From the NCBI GenBank assembly GCA_947458275.1, contig CANGYR010000018.1, positions 1 through 43,701 on the forward strand: a stretch of DNA of 43,701 nucleotides, read 5' to 3'. The stretch comes from Chitinophagaceae bacterium (lineage in GTDB: Bacteria; Bacteroidota; Bacteroidia; Chitinophagales; Chitinophagaceae). The position numbers and the translations under genes are program-made. A model generated the notes under the pieces. The model searched no databases. It saw only the letters and a list, made by a program, of their open reading frames with translations, and was not told the origin of the DNA. Shown in pieces: positions 14,962 through 23,423 of this stretch (position 1 is the stretch's first letter; each line of letters opens with the position of its first letter).

Positions 14962-15342
14962 ATGGAAAATAGGGAAAGCATAAAAGAACTCAGAATTAAG
15001 AAAGGTCTTACTCAGCAGCAGCTTGCCGACGAGACGGGTATAACAATTAGAACAATTCAAAGAATCGAAAACAATGAAGTCAAACCCAGTCTTTATTCAT
15101 TAAATGCATTGGGTCGTGCATTGGACACCAATTTTTCTGAGTCAATCCCAAAAACTGACAAGAAACCATACGAATTTAATTTTAACCTCAAAATCACAGA
15201 CATGAATCAATTCATCAATGACGTAAAAATTCTGGTAAAAAACCATTGGAAAGTATTGCTGATAATTGTTTTGGCAGTTTGGCTTGCTTCCAGCTATACG
15301 GACATCAAAGCCGGGATTATGGATGGCTGGAATGGGAAGTAA
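14962..15342 (+). CDS. XRE-family regulator with C-terminal membrane anchor
   Basis: Start chosen at the ATG at 14962 (MENRESIKELRIKKGLTQ), which begins the helix-turn-helix; the frame upstream of it is unlike protein. Residues 5-60 form a Cro/C1 HTH (LTQQQLADETGITIRTIQRIENN). A linker follows and one transmembrane helix lies at about 93-113 (WKVLLIIVLAVWLASSY). Such anchored HTH proteins are frequent in Bacteroidota, often with unknown partners. The divergent neighbour DUF1287 may be its target. Confidence 0.75.
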   Translation: MENRESIKELRIKKGLTQQQLADETGITIRTIQRIENNEVKPSLYSLNALGRALDTNFSESIPKTDKKPYEFNFNLKITDMNQFINDVKILVKNHWKVLLIIVLAVWLASSYTDIKAGIMDGWNGK

Positions 15343-15402
15343 ATTTGGCGTTTAAAATGCTTTCTATCACGAGTCGCAGACCGTAGCAAAAGGCTCTTAT
15401 GA

Positions 15403-16122
15403 TCAGAGTTTTTTCAATATTGAATATGGAAGTATCTTAAGAAGTAAACCAATTAAACGCCAACGCTTCGTAATGTAAACTACTTTTTTCTTTCTTTTGA
15501 TGGCTGAATATATCTGTGCCGCTGCTTTATCAACGGGAGCCACCCAAAACAGTCCTTCGCCTTTTGCCATGTCTGTATTTACAAAACCCGGGCGCACATC
15601 TGTTACATAGATAGAATGGCCTGATTTGTCTGCATGTAAACGCAATCCTTCCAGATAGTTAATTTGAAAAGCTTTGGTTGCGTTATAAGAGGGCGCTTCT
15701 CCATTTCCACGAAGACCTGCAATTGAACTGATATTAACGAGATGCCCATGTCCTTGTTTTTTGAAAAAATTCATGGCCCAATTTGTCGCGCACACAAAAC
15801 CCAGTATGTTGGTTTTAATGACATTGTTTTCTATTGAAAAATCCAGCAATTTATTTTCTTCTCCAATTCCTGCAGAAAAAATAACCACATCCAGGCCTCC
15901 AAGCTGTTGCACGAGTTCGTTACATTTTGATTCAATGGAAGATGCGTCCTGCACATCCATTTGTTGACAGTATATCTTATCAGGATATTGATCTTTTAAT
16001 GATGCAAGCATTTCCGTTCTTCTTCCTGAAACACCAACAGAATAACCGTTTTGAATTAATATCTCAGATAAAGATTTTCCAATGCCGCTGGTGGCGCCAA
16101 TGACGATTGCTTTTTTCATTTT
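15403..16122 (-). CDS. Short-chain dehydrogenase/reductase
   Basis: The frame opens at 16140, but the ATG at 16122 (MKKAIVIGATSGIG) fits the family N terminus. The 239-residue Rossmann enzyme has the cofactor loop GATSGIG (8-14), the basic pair GRR at 32-34 after strand 2 that favours NADP(H), and the catalytic set Asn104, Ser132, Tyr145 and Lys149 (YNATK). The C-terminal part ends in a hydrophobic-basic stretch (RWRLIGLLLKILPYSILKKL) that may touch the membrane, as in some lipid- and retinol-type SDRs. Substrate unknown. It stands alone. Confidence 0.88.
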   Translation of the reverse strand, partial: KMKKAIVIGATSGIGKSLSEILIQNGYSVGVSGRRTEMLASLKDQYPDKIYCQQMDVQDASSIESKCNELVQQLGGLDVVIFSAGIGEENKLLDFSIENNVIKTNILGFVCATNWAMNFFKKQGHGHLVNISSIAGLRGNGEAPSYNATKAFQINYLEGLRLHADKSGHSIYVTDVRPGFVNTDMAKGEGLFWVAPVDKAAAQIYSAIKRKKKVVYITKRWRLIGLLLKILPYSILKKL

Positions 16123-16188
16123 GTAAAAATAATTGTTCAATCTGTACCGAAAAAGGAAAATCCATTTATAGCCTTTTTAGCGCCAAAA

Positions 16189-16281
16189 ATGAATCATCCT
16201 GATCGCAAAACTTTGATGCAACAACTTATCCATGAGCATCCTGGTTTGTGGAATGAAGACATTGGAGAAACAGATGAATAG
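16189..16281 (+). pseudogene. Relic of a second cytosine deaminase gene (C-terminal end)
   Basis: A 30-codon frame ending in LWNEDIGETDE and TAG. From codon 2 it aligns without gaps with the last 29 codons of the deaminase at 3527-3973, with about 22 of 29 residues identical and many silent changes, so it is an old copy and not a recent duplication. The zinc-binding part is absent; upstream bases up to the SDR gene show no similarity. No function is expected. Confidence 0.75.
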
Positions 16282-16287
16282 GACACT

Positions 16288-19200
16288 CTAATAACATCCC
16301 ATAGGCAAAATCGCTTTCTTGTATTTCAAATTTATTGGAATAATCAACTCTTTTGGAACGTATGTTCTATCATAATTATATGGAAAGACTGGGTCATAAT
16401 ATTTATCAATAAATTCGTTGTACAATATTTTGATGTTACCTCCAAAGGAATAAGGCCCGGTCCGATGAAAGTTATAAAGCATACTATAGGAATTACCTTG
16501 TAAAATCTTATTAACTTCAGAAGGTTCGCAAACACCATTCAAATCACCGGTACAATAAATAGAATCTTTGTTATAATATCCAACTGCCCACGAATTTGGT
16601 ATGTATCCCATGGTATTTGAAGAAATAATATTGCCGGAACTGTCTACTGTTTCTCTTGTTGTTTTTATACAAAAGAAATTTTGCCAAACATTGGGAGTAA
16701 ATATGTTGTCTCCAATTTGTTTGAAATTTAATTGAACCTTTATCGGGGATGCCAAATATTGATAACTTGTGGCTATTGTTCGATTATTCACATCCAACTT
16801 TTTCCCGGTTTCTATTCTAAAATTCGGCATCACTTCTCCATAAAACGAATCGCCATCCGGGTCAAAGTTTTGACAAGTTAATGTACTAAAGTTTACCGTA
16901 TTACCGTATATCACACCGGTATCATTTTTGATAAACGCTCTTGCATAATATTTGGTATTACAAAGCAGCTGTGTAAGCAGACCTTCGTAAGTGGTTCCAT
17001 TATTTGAAGCATAAGATACAAAATCATTAATAGTGGGTAATTGACCGAGCCCGTAACATATCCCTTTCTGCCTAATGCCGGCTAATACTTTCGGATCCAT
17101 GACCGCACCACAGACAGCTTGTGTATCTGAAATATTATTGGCGGGAAGTGTGACTATTGAAGTGCCGGTAGTTGCATTGAATATTATTCCTGAACTGATC
17201 AAGTTTCTGCCATCAGATAATTTTGAATTGACAATAACGGATTGATTTTTTCCTGTTCCCAGGATCCACGAAACGGCAGCCATTCCATTTTGATCTGATA
17301 GAACGACTGAATCGCTGAGCGTTCCATTTCCGTTATTAATCTTAAAATATACCGGCACATTAGATTGTTTTAAACCTAACGCATCTTTTACAATAACTAC
17401 AATGGAATCTTTTAATTTTTGTTCCTCCAAACCAACCTGATTATCACCGGATACTTTTTCAATATCATAGGGCGTTTTGTAAAACAGAGTATCGCTGCTC
17501 CATTCTTTGCCGTAATCAAATAAAGACTTTCCGAATGCCTCTCCCCGAACTCCTGAGGCGGCACTTAACCATACGCCGGAAGAAAGATCCCAATCAAGAG
17601 ATGGGCTTGCTACATTTATTTTTGTTTGATTATTTACTCCCAGCGAACCATAAGGCCCGGCTATACCATACAATTCGAAGCTAAAGGCCGGTATGACAGA
17701 AAGATTCATTGTAGCGCCTGCAACTCCGACACTTTGAGAGGGAGTCACCTTGTTCATAGTATTAAAAGTAAAGCTGGGAGTAAATGTCGCATCTTTATAG
17801 TTCAGCTCCATATCCATTGTGTTTTCTGAACTTACTGTAAATGTTTTACTGATTGTGCTGTTAATTGAAGCGCCATACTTGCAGATAAAATCGAGATTCA
17901 TTACCACTACAACCGGCACCGGAACGCCATAGACTGGAATCCATTTTGTAAATGTTTTTGAATAGCGTTTTAGTGTATCTGTTTTATCAATCAGACTTAC
18001 TGATCTTTCGGCATCTATATTAATATCAAATTTGCCGTTCAATGAAGCATTTTTAAAACCGGCTGTAAATGACTTCAGCGTTGAATTGTTAAAATCAAAG
18101 TTGAAATTCCAATTAGGATTCAATGAAATTGAGCCATTATTTAATGATATCGTTATTCCGTTGTTTTGATAAATTGTTCTGTTGTCTATGGTAAATGTAT
18201 ATCCGGATTCAGTTGCGGAAAAAGTATTATCACCAGAACCGCGTTGAAGCAAACTATCGGTTTCCAGATTAAATCCAAAATTACCTTGTTTAAAGGCCGC
18301 CTCCATATCGGACTGATTCGTTTGCAATGTTATGATATTGCCTGAAATACTGATGGACGTTACTTTTCTTATATAACCATTGCCGTATGAGCCCAATATC
18401 ACATCTCCCACCTTAAACTGAGGAGTCGGTCCCGTAAAACTGTATTTATAAATACCCTGTAAAATTTCACTTTCAGTAGATATCAGCTCTACTGAGTATT
18501 TTTCAGGCAGTATTACATTGTTATTCAACACCAAGGAACTGTCGTAATTTATTTTCAACTCCCCGTTCACTTTTAGTTTTTTGCCGGCATCGACAATCAC
18601 GTCAACACATTTAGGTATCAGTACAGCCGCGTTCATCACGCACTCTCCATTTCCTGCAGGGGATATTATGATTTTTGAACAACATGGAATGTCATCCGGA
18701 GGAATTGACTTGTTTTGCCAATTTTGTACATCATTCCAGTTTCCATTTCCAATGAATTTATAAACGGGCTGGAGATTATACTCTCTGATTGGAGTAAATA
18801 CAGTATCTGTAACACACCCCCCTGAATTGTATATTATTTTACACTTGACAGAATCTCCCATTTGCAGGCTGTTTGTGGTAAACACGCTGTTTACTTCGCC
18901 CGGCAATGATGAATTATTCTTGTACCACTGATATGTTGGACTGAAGTTTACCGTATCGGTGACCGCTTTATAAATCGGATCCAGTCTAAAACAATTCGCT
19001 TCAGGCGAATTAAAACTCAGATTTAAGTTTGCAACAGTAGGAAGAACGTTTACAGTATTGCTAAACATAGTTCCTGCATCCAATGTTTTGATGACAGCAA
19101 AATATGCTCCCGGCTTTTGAGGCACAAAATCAAGATTGATATAATTTTTCCATTTAATTACACGATGATTGTTTACATCAGAAACGTAGATATTGCCTAA

Positions 19201-20262
19201 TGAATCAACTATTACAGAGTTAGGAGTTGATAATTGATTTAAAGCGGTGCCTTTTCCATATCCGCCTGCCTCAGTTAGGCCTGTCCAGTAACCATTCTTC
19301 CATCTTTGTATTCTTGAGTTGGTATAATCCGCTATATGCAAATAATTTTCAGTATCTACAAATACACTTTTAGGATTGTATAACTGGAATGGCATACTGC
19401 CTGCCGTTGTGCTTCCTGCACTCAATACTCCATTTCCGGCTACAGTAACACCGGTTAAAGAGCCCGGTGACCATTTCTGTACCCTGTTGTTGTTATAATC
19501 AGAGACGAATAAATTTCCAAGGTTGTCAACAAATATTCCTTCAGGTTTATTAAACTGATTGGCGGCCGTACCGATGCTATTTCCTCCTGCCACGGTAATT
19601 CCGGTAGTAGCACCCTGCGACCATTTTTGTACTCTGTTGTTGTTTTGATCACTGACATAAATATTGCCTTGTTTATCTACAAAAACTGAAGAAGGCCTAT
19701 TTAATTGATTAGTTGCCGTACCGGCACCATTCCCACCGGCAACAGTTGTTCCGGTAGTTGCTCCAGGAGCCCATTTTTGAATTCTATGATTTCCCTGATC
19801 GGCGATAAATATATTTCCTGCGTAATCTACAAATACATCTGCTGGTGAGTTTAATTGATTGGCATTTGATCCATTAATAAAATTACCTCCTGCTACAATA
19901 ATGCCTGTAGTAGCGCCGGGTAACCATTTGGTTATTCTGTTGTTAAACCATTCACATACATAAAGATTCCCCAGGCGGTCTAAACAAATTCCCATTGGAG
20001 AAGAAAGCTGGGTTAATCCTTGTCCACTTCCGTTTCCACCCGCAATTACTCCAAGTGTTGAATTTTCATTAACAGCAACTCCAACCGAATCTCCATTACA
20101 ATACCATGTAATTGATTGAACATAATTTGCTCCGAACAAACGAAGTTTATTTCCAACACAATTTTTTCCTGTTGTACTCTGCAAGTTTAAATAAAATGGC
20201 AGTTGAGAAAAAGATGAAGATGTTGAAATAAATACTAAAACGAAAATTATGATATTGCGCAT
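16288..20262 (-). CDS. Giant secreted NHL-repeat protein with Ig-like and Fn3-like regions
   Basis: The ATG at 20262 (MRNIIIFVLVFISTSSSFSQ) gives a clear signal peptide; product 1324 residues. Residues about 50-390 contain six NHL repeats, each with a G-N-L/I-Y-V-x-D-x-x-N-N-R-V-x-K-W core and the linker PGATTG-x-TVAGGN, forming a beta propeller. Then come Ig-like segments (YQWYKNN), a Cys-rich Asn/Gly section beginning GNGNWNDVQNW, a long beta-rich region, a Big1-like region (VYFKINNGNGTLSDS) and an Fn3-like YYARAFIKN. The end shows no recognisable type IX sorting domain. It is probably a surface or secreted binding protein. Confidence 0.75.
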   Translation of the reverse strand: MRNIIIFVLVFISTSSSFSQLPFYLNLQSTTGKNCVGNKLRLFGANYVQSITWYCNGDSVGVAVNENSTLGVIAGGNGSGQGLTQLSSPMGICLDRLGNLYVCEWFNNRITKWLPGATTGIIVAGGNFINGSNANQLNSPADVFVDYAGNIFIADQGNHRIQKWAPGATTGTTVAGGNGAGTATNQLNRPSSVFVDKQGNIYVSDQNNNRVQKWSQGATTGITVAGGNSIGTAANQFNKPEGIFVDNLGNLFVSDYNNNRVQKWSPGSLTGVTVAGNGVLSAGSTTAGSMPFQLYNPKSVFVDTENYLHIADYTNSRIQRWKNGYWTGLTEAGGYGKGTALNQLSTPNSVIVDSLGNIYVSDVNNHRVIKWKNYINLDFVPQKPGAYFAVIKTLDAGTMFSNTVNVLPTVANLNLSFNSPEANCFRLDPIYKAVTDTVNFSPTYQWYKNNSSLPGEVNSVFTTNSLQMGDSVKCKIIYNSGGCVTDTVFTPIREYNLQPVYKFIGNGNWNDVQNWQNKSIPPDDIPCCSKIIISPAGNGECVMNAAVLIPKCVDVIVDAGKKLKVNGELKINYDSSLVLNNNVILPEKYSVELISTESEILQGIYKYSFTGPTPQFKVGDVILGSYGNGYIRKVTSISISGNIITLQTNQSDMEAAFKQGNFGFNLETDSLLQRGSGDNTFSATESGYTFTIDNRTIYQNNGITISLNNGSISLNPNWNFNFDFNNSTLKSFTAGFKNASLNGKFDINIDAERSVSLIDKTDTLKRYSKTFTKWIPVYGVPVPVVVVMNLDFICKYGASINSTISKTFTVSSENTMDMELNYKDATFTPSFTFNTMNKVTPSQSVGVAGATMNLSVIPAFSFELYGIAGPYGSLGVNNQTKINVASPSLDWDLSSGVWLSAASGVRGEAFGKSLFDYGKEWSSDTLFYKTPYDIEKVSGDNQVGLEEQKLKDSIVVIVKDALGLKQSNVPVYFKINNGNGTLSDSVVLSDQNGMAAVSWILGTGKNQSVIVNSKLSDGRNLISSGIIFNATTGTSIVTLPANNISDTQAVCGAVMDPKVLAGIRQKGICYGLGQLPTINDFVSYASNNGTTYEGLLTQLLCNTKYYARAFIKNDTGVIYGNTVNFSTLTCQNFDPDGDSFYGEVMPNFRIETGKKLDVNNRTIATSYQYLASPIKVQLNFKQIGDNIFTPNVWQNFFCIKTTRETVDSSGNIISSNTMGYIPNSWAVGYYNKDSIYCTGDLNGVCEPSEVNKILQGNSYSMLYNFHRTGPYSFGGNIKILYNEFIDKYYDPVFPYNYDRTYVPKELIIPINLKYKKAILPMGCY

Positions 20263-20395
20263 TAAGTATAATTTTATAATTAATACCTGCTTTTCCTGTT
20301 TATCTATGGACTCCAATGTGAATCCTATTATAAAGCATCCCGGAAATTGATTATTTTCGTCAAATTTATTAAATTATAAGAAAAATTGAAAAAAT

Positions 20396-20734
20396 ATGAT
20401 AAACTGGCACAGTACAACTCCGCCTCAACCACCGTTCATTGCATCCATCTTCAACTATTATCTCTCAGATAACTTAGAGGGATATATTGAATACGATGAA
20501 TTAACATTGGAGCTGGTAAAACAAATCCCCGGTTACCTCGGATATGAAAGTTTTAAACACGACAATCGTGGTTCTTTCATCAGTTATTGGAAAGACAGAA
20601 ATGCAGTAAAGGCCTGGGCACAACATCCTATTCATATGGAAGCAAAAAAACTGGGAAAATCTTCCTGGTACAAATATTACCACAGCATTATCGCAGAGGT
20701 AAACTCAATTCACATGCATGGGTTGGTTGGGTAA
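20396..20734 (+). CDS. Antibiotic biosynthesis monooxygenase (ABM) domain protein
   Basis: A 112-residue ferredoxin-like ABM protein: ELVKQIPGYLGYESFKHDNRGSFISYWKDRNAVKAWAQHPIHMEAKK, here spread over residues 40-87, with the usual Trp and His residues of the family (SYWKD, HPIHMEA). Related proteins are small monooxygenases or heme-degrading enzymes, but many are uncharacterised. No catalytic residue can be assigned with certainty. It is followed 67 bases on by a small membrane protein. Confidence 0.75.
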   Translation: MINWHSTTPPQPPFIASIFNYYLSDNLEGYIEYDELTLELVKQIPGYLGYESFKHDNRGSFISYWKDRNAVKAWAQHPIHMEAKKLGKSSWYKYYHSIIAEVNSIHMHGLVG

Positions 20735-20801
20735 AACCATTCATCAAAAAAAATTTGCCGGTTACTGCTTTGTGTTTAAATTTACTAATTAAATTTCAGT
20801 C

Positions 20802-21044
20802 ATGAAAACTCCGTTCAATAAATTTCTATACATAGGATTTATCTTGTTAGGAACCTACCAGGCACTCTATTCAAAAGATTATATACAAGCCGCCTCCTCA
20901 TTAGGAATTGGAATGGCATTTGACCCTTTTAATACCGATCAAAAATGGAACGACAGGCCAATGTGGCAGAAGGTAGTTTTAATTGTACACCTTGCTATTG
21001 TTGCTGCACTGTTTGGTTTTGGAATTGGGGTGAATGATAAATAA
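20802..21044 (+). CDS. Small two-helix membrane protein
   Basis: An 80-residue protein with helices at about 8-25 (FLYIGFILLGTYQALYS) and 57-76 (VVLIVHLAIVAALFGFGIG). The centre contains GMAFDPFNTDQKWNDRPMW. It lies 67 bases after the ABM gene. Similar short proteins occur widely in Bacteroidota without known function. The inverted repeat at 21115 may end its transcript. Confidence 0.6.
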   Translation: MKTPFNKFLYIGFILLGTYQALYSKDYIQAASSLGIGMAFDPFNTDQKWNDRPMWQKVVLIVHLAIVAALFGFGIGVNDK

Positions 21045-21114
21045 TTAAGTTCATTAAAAAATTATAGTTAGTCTTACGGTTTTATGATTGCGATATGTCT
21101 TGAAAGTGTTTATT

Positions 21115-21137
21115 AGCGCCAGTCTGTGACTGGCGCT
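21115..21137. terminator. Perfect 10-base hairpin, REP-like or terminator
   Basis: AGCGCCAGTC (21115-21124) and GACTGGCGCT (21128-21137) pair completely around TGT. It lies between two convergent genes, fitting a bidirectional terminator, but it lacks a T run and is followed by a second GC-rich palindromic stretch (CCGG...CCGGCGCC). A 17-base piece of that stretch, TTTGTCACCGGTCTGAG (21143-21159), recurs at 14848-14864, which points to a dispersed repeat family. Confidence 0.5.
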
Positions 21138-21176
21138 TCATCTTTGTCACCGGTCTGAGTCCGGCGCCAAATGCAC

Positions 21177-21635
21177 TTATTTAATTTTATATTTTGTGTC
21201 AATAAATGATATTTCGAGGCGAAAAATCATATTTGGATACTCAAAATAAAGCCTGACTTTTTTATTTACTTTATCACCCAAATAAGTATACAAGCACTTA
21301 ATGCCATTTTCGTCTAAAGCAAACCATGAATATTGATCGCTTTTTTCGTCTTTATTTACTACTTTATAAGATGCTTTATCTAAAACATAATTAGCAATTG
21401 AACCATCTGAGTAAACAAAATAAATATTATTATCTTTTATAAATATCTCACTGCTAAAATTCACTGTATCACTTTTGGTATATTTATTTTGTAAAGTGTC
21501 ACAAAAAGTAACAATGTAATTGTTAGATCTAAAGTAAATACATTGTGTTCCTTTGTCAATAAAATTTGAAATTTGAGATACACCTGTGTTTGTAATAGCA
21601 ACTACAAATACTAAACTATAAATTATCTTTTTCAT
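21177..21635 (-). CDS. Secreted protein of unknown function, paralogue of 21745-22197
   Basis: A 152-residue protein with a signal peptide (MKKIIYSLVFVVAITNTGVSQ). The mature part is beta-rich and contains a FSSEIFIKDNNIYFVYSDGSIANYVLD block and SWFALDENGIKCLY. The neighbouring gene matches it along its length (VGNEMYFKNNNSLVVKFSDGSVDSYVID, SWFGLDKNGIKMLF), and the bases upstream of both starts are also alike, so they arose by tandem duplication. Function unknown; periplasmic or outer-surface location is likely. Confidence 0.65.
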   Translation of the reverse strand: MKKIIYSLVFVVAITNTGVSQISNFIDKGTQCIYFRSNNYIVTFCDTLQNKYTKSDTVNFSSEIFIKDNNIYFVYSDGSIANYVLDKASYKVVNKDEKSDQYSWFALDENGIKCLYTYLGDKVNKKVRLYFEYPNMIFRLEISFIDTKYKIK

Positions 21636-21744
21636 AAAAAATGAGTATAAGCGTTAGAGAATTTTGTTTCGATAACAATCAACTTTAAATCATTGCCGTA
21701 ACCGGTTAATGGCACTTACAGTTTCCGGCAATTTTCTTTCTCTT

Positions 21745-22197
21745 TTATTTTAATTTATAATTGAAATCATAATAAGTTGGCTCAAACCAGTAGATTACAT
21801 TTTTATAGGTTATATAAACTTGTATTAGTTTTGGTTTATAAACTGATATTTCAAAAAGCATTTTTATTCCATTTTTATCTAATCCAAACCAAGATTCAGT
21901 TGAACAACTATCTTCTCGATGTTCATTATATTCGTAGGTTGATTGATCTATCACATAACTATCAACTGAACCATCAGAAAATTTAACTACCAGACTGTTG
22001 TTATTTTTAAAATACATTTCATTACCTACTTTTTGTATGTTAGGTTTTAGCCAACCCTTTCCGGAAATAGAATCTTTATAACAATAAGCATAGTCTCTGC
22101 CTAAAAAATAAATACAAGTTGAATCACTAATGGATTTAGATAAGGCATTGTTCGTAATAGCAACTACTAATACCAAACAAAAAATTAGTTTTTTCAT
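21745..22197 (-). CDS. Secreted protein of unknown function, paralogue of 21177-21635
   Basis: A 150-residue protein with a signal peptide (MKKLIFCLVLVVAITNNALS). Conserved features shared with its neighbour are a CIYFLG/CIYFRS strand near the N terminus, the FSDGS turn, the SWFGLD-NGIK block and a C terminus ending in YKLK/YKIK. Sequence identity is about one third by eye, so the duplication is not recent. Each copy has its own leader beginning about 1 base before the ATG and containing AAGCGTTAG. Confidence 0.65.
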   Translation of the reverse strand: MKKLIFCLVLVVAITNNALSKSISDSTCIYFLGRDYAYCYKDSISGKGWLKPNIQKVGNEMYFKNNNSLVVKFSDGSVDSYVIDQSTYEYNEHREDSCSTESWFGLDKNGIKMLFEISVYKPKLIQVYITYKNVIYWFEPTYYDFNYKLK

Positions 22198-22700
22198 AAA
22201 AAAGGTTTTTAAGCGTTAGGGAATTTTGGTTTCTATAACAATCTACTTTAAATCATTCTCGTTAAACTGTTAATTAACTTTAAGTTTACTTTCATGTGTT
22301 TATTTAGCTTTTATATTTTTGCCAAATGTTATGCCCTGAATAATCATTCCCGGTTGGTTTGAGCTCGCTCTTATGGGCATTTGATGATTTTTGTTGAACT
22401 ATTTTTTACTTAAAAAGTCATCTTTGTTATGCAGTAATAATATTTGATGATTGGTAGCTGTTTGATTTTCCATGATGCATAATTTTTATCGTTAAAACGA
22501 ATACACCAAGAAAATAATAAAGGGAAGAGTAGCGCTTTATTTTGGCTGAGGCCCTCATCATTTTACCACCGCGGTCTCTCGACTCGGTTGGTTTCACTAA
22601 TCGTGAATCTTGATGTGTTATAAAAGTAGGGAAGTAATTGATACTTCCTTGAATAAATTTGTTAAAATTAAAATCGGTTGTATTTCTTATGTCATCAATA
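22198..22700. other. 503-base intergenic stretch with duplicated leader and leader element copy B
   Basis: No substantial gene. From 22198 to about 22275 it resembles 21636-21711, the leader of the paralogous gene. Then comes a 24-codon minus-strand frame (22399-22473; MENQTATNHQILLL...) that follows the leader element copy B as the CHC2-like gene follows copy A. I see no similarity between the 24 residues and that gene beyond the first two residues, so it is either a relic or a small peptide. The rest shows nothing clear. Confidence 0.55.
22500..22617 (-). repeat. 119-base leader element, copy B
   Basis: Aligns over its full length with 11870-11988, with one deleted base and about seven changes. 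The unchanged parts include the GAGA-loop hairpin and the TTCAC/GTGAA stem; most changes fall in the hairpin loop. Upstream on the minus strand the promoter seen in copy A is lost: only TACTTTTA remains and no TTG at 19 bases. GGAAGTA/TACTTCC flank this site, again as an inverted repeat. This copy no longer leads a large gene. Confidence 0.6.
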
Positions 22701-23345
22701 TCAATTCATCAGTTGCTGCATACCTGTTGTCACATCCATCGTATCAGCGCTAATTTTCTTCACTTCCATATAATTGCTTTTCATTTTGAGGCCCGGCTCA
22801 ATGTAATAACCCACATAACTTCCATATTCTGCAAACATTGATTCGTGAGCTGTGTACACCGCAATTTTGTTGATAAAAAAATAAAAATAATCTCCCATCC
22901 GGATAATGCTAAAACGTACAGGTTCTTTTCGGTTGATTTTGGGAAGTTGCCTGTTCTGAAAACGATGACATATTCTTCTATGATCTTTTTCAAAATGCAT
23001 GACCAATACTCTTTTGCCATCTGCAGATAAAGTGAATCTGTTGAGGTATTCATTGTTTTCATCAAAACCCCATACAATTCCAACATGCCCGAAACAATCT
23101 TCATGATTTTCCAATTGCACATTTGCTTCAATAATGAAATCCTGGTTTTTTTTAAGCGCAGTTTTCATTTTATAAAAATTCCAATTAGATGGCGAGGAAT
23201 TTTTCATGAAATAATGTCCATCTCTGATAACTGCCGTCTCCGTATCTTTTTCAACTTCTTCCCAATCGCGATGATTGTTTTTAAATTCTTCTCTCATCAG
23301 GGATTTCCAGCTGTTTACCTGGTAAAGGTTGGTGATAATGAACAT
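22701..23345 (-). CDS. Cytoplasmic jelly-roll (LamG/concanavalin-like) protein of unknown function
   Basis: A 214-residue protein without a signal peptide. Residues 40-200 look like a beta sandwich: HYFMKNSSPSNWNFYK, FIIEANVQLENHE, FGHVGIVWGFDENNEYLNRFTLSADGKRVLV, VRFSIIRMGDYFYFFINKIAVYTAH and GSYVGYYIEPG, the typical order of concanavalin-like domains with the small-ligand strand pattern. Its upstream region shares the CCTCC/GGAGG inverted repeat with the SHOCT-protein gene, and it follows the WYL regulator gene on the same strand, so it may belong to its regulon. Confidence 0.55.
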   Translation of the reverse strand: MFIITNLYQVNSWKSLMREEFKNNHRDWEEVEKDTETAVIRDGHYFMKNSSPSNWNFYKMKTALKKNQDFIIEANVQLENHEDCFGHVGIVWGFDENNEYLNRFTLSADGKRVLVMHFEKDHRRICHRFQNRQLPKINRKEPVRFSIIRMGDYFYFFINKIAVYTAHESMFAEYGSYVGYYIEPGLKMKSNYMEVKKISADTMDVTTGMQQLMN

Positions 23346-23379
23346 ATTTTATTTCTTTAGGCAAATATCAGTTGCCACA

Positions 23380-23396
23380 CCTCCGGCTATTGGAGG
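23380..23396 (-). promoter_or_regulatory. Inverted repeat upstream of 22701-23345
   Basis: CCTCC-N7-GGAGG, 34 bases before the start codon at 23345. On the minus strand it reads CCTCCAATAGCCGGAGG and is followed by GATATTTG, one base from the TAnnTTTG element. The same layout precedes the gene at 25368. It is a candidate operator for the WYL regulator. Confidence 0.45.
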
Positions 23397-23423
23397 ACTA
23401 AAAAGAAGTATTTTTCTGTTCAA

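Noticed and set aside
22331..22380. ATGCCC/GGGCAT inverted repeat
   Set aside because: The arms are only 6 bases with a 38-base loop, so it could be chance.
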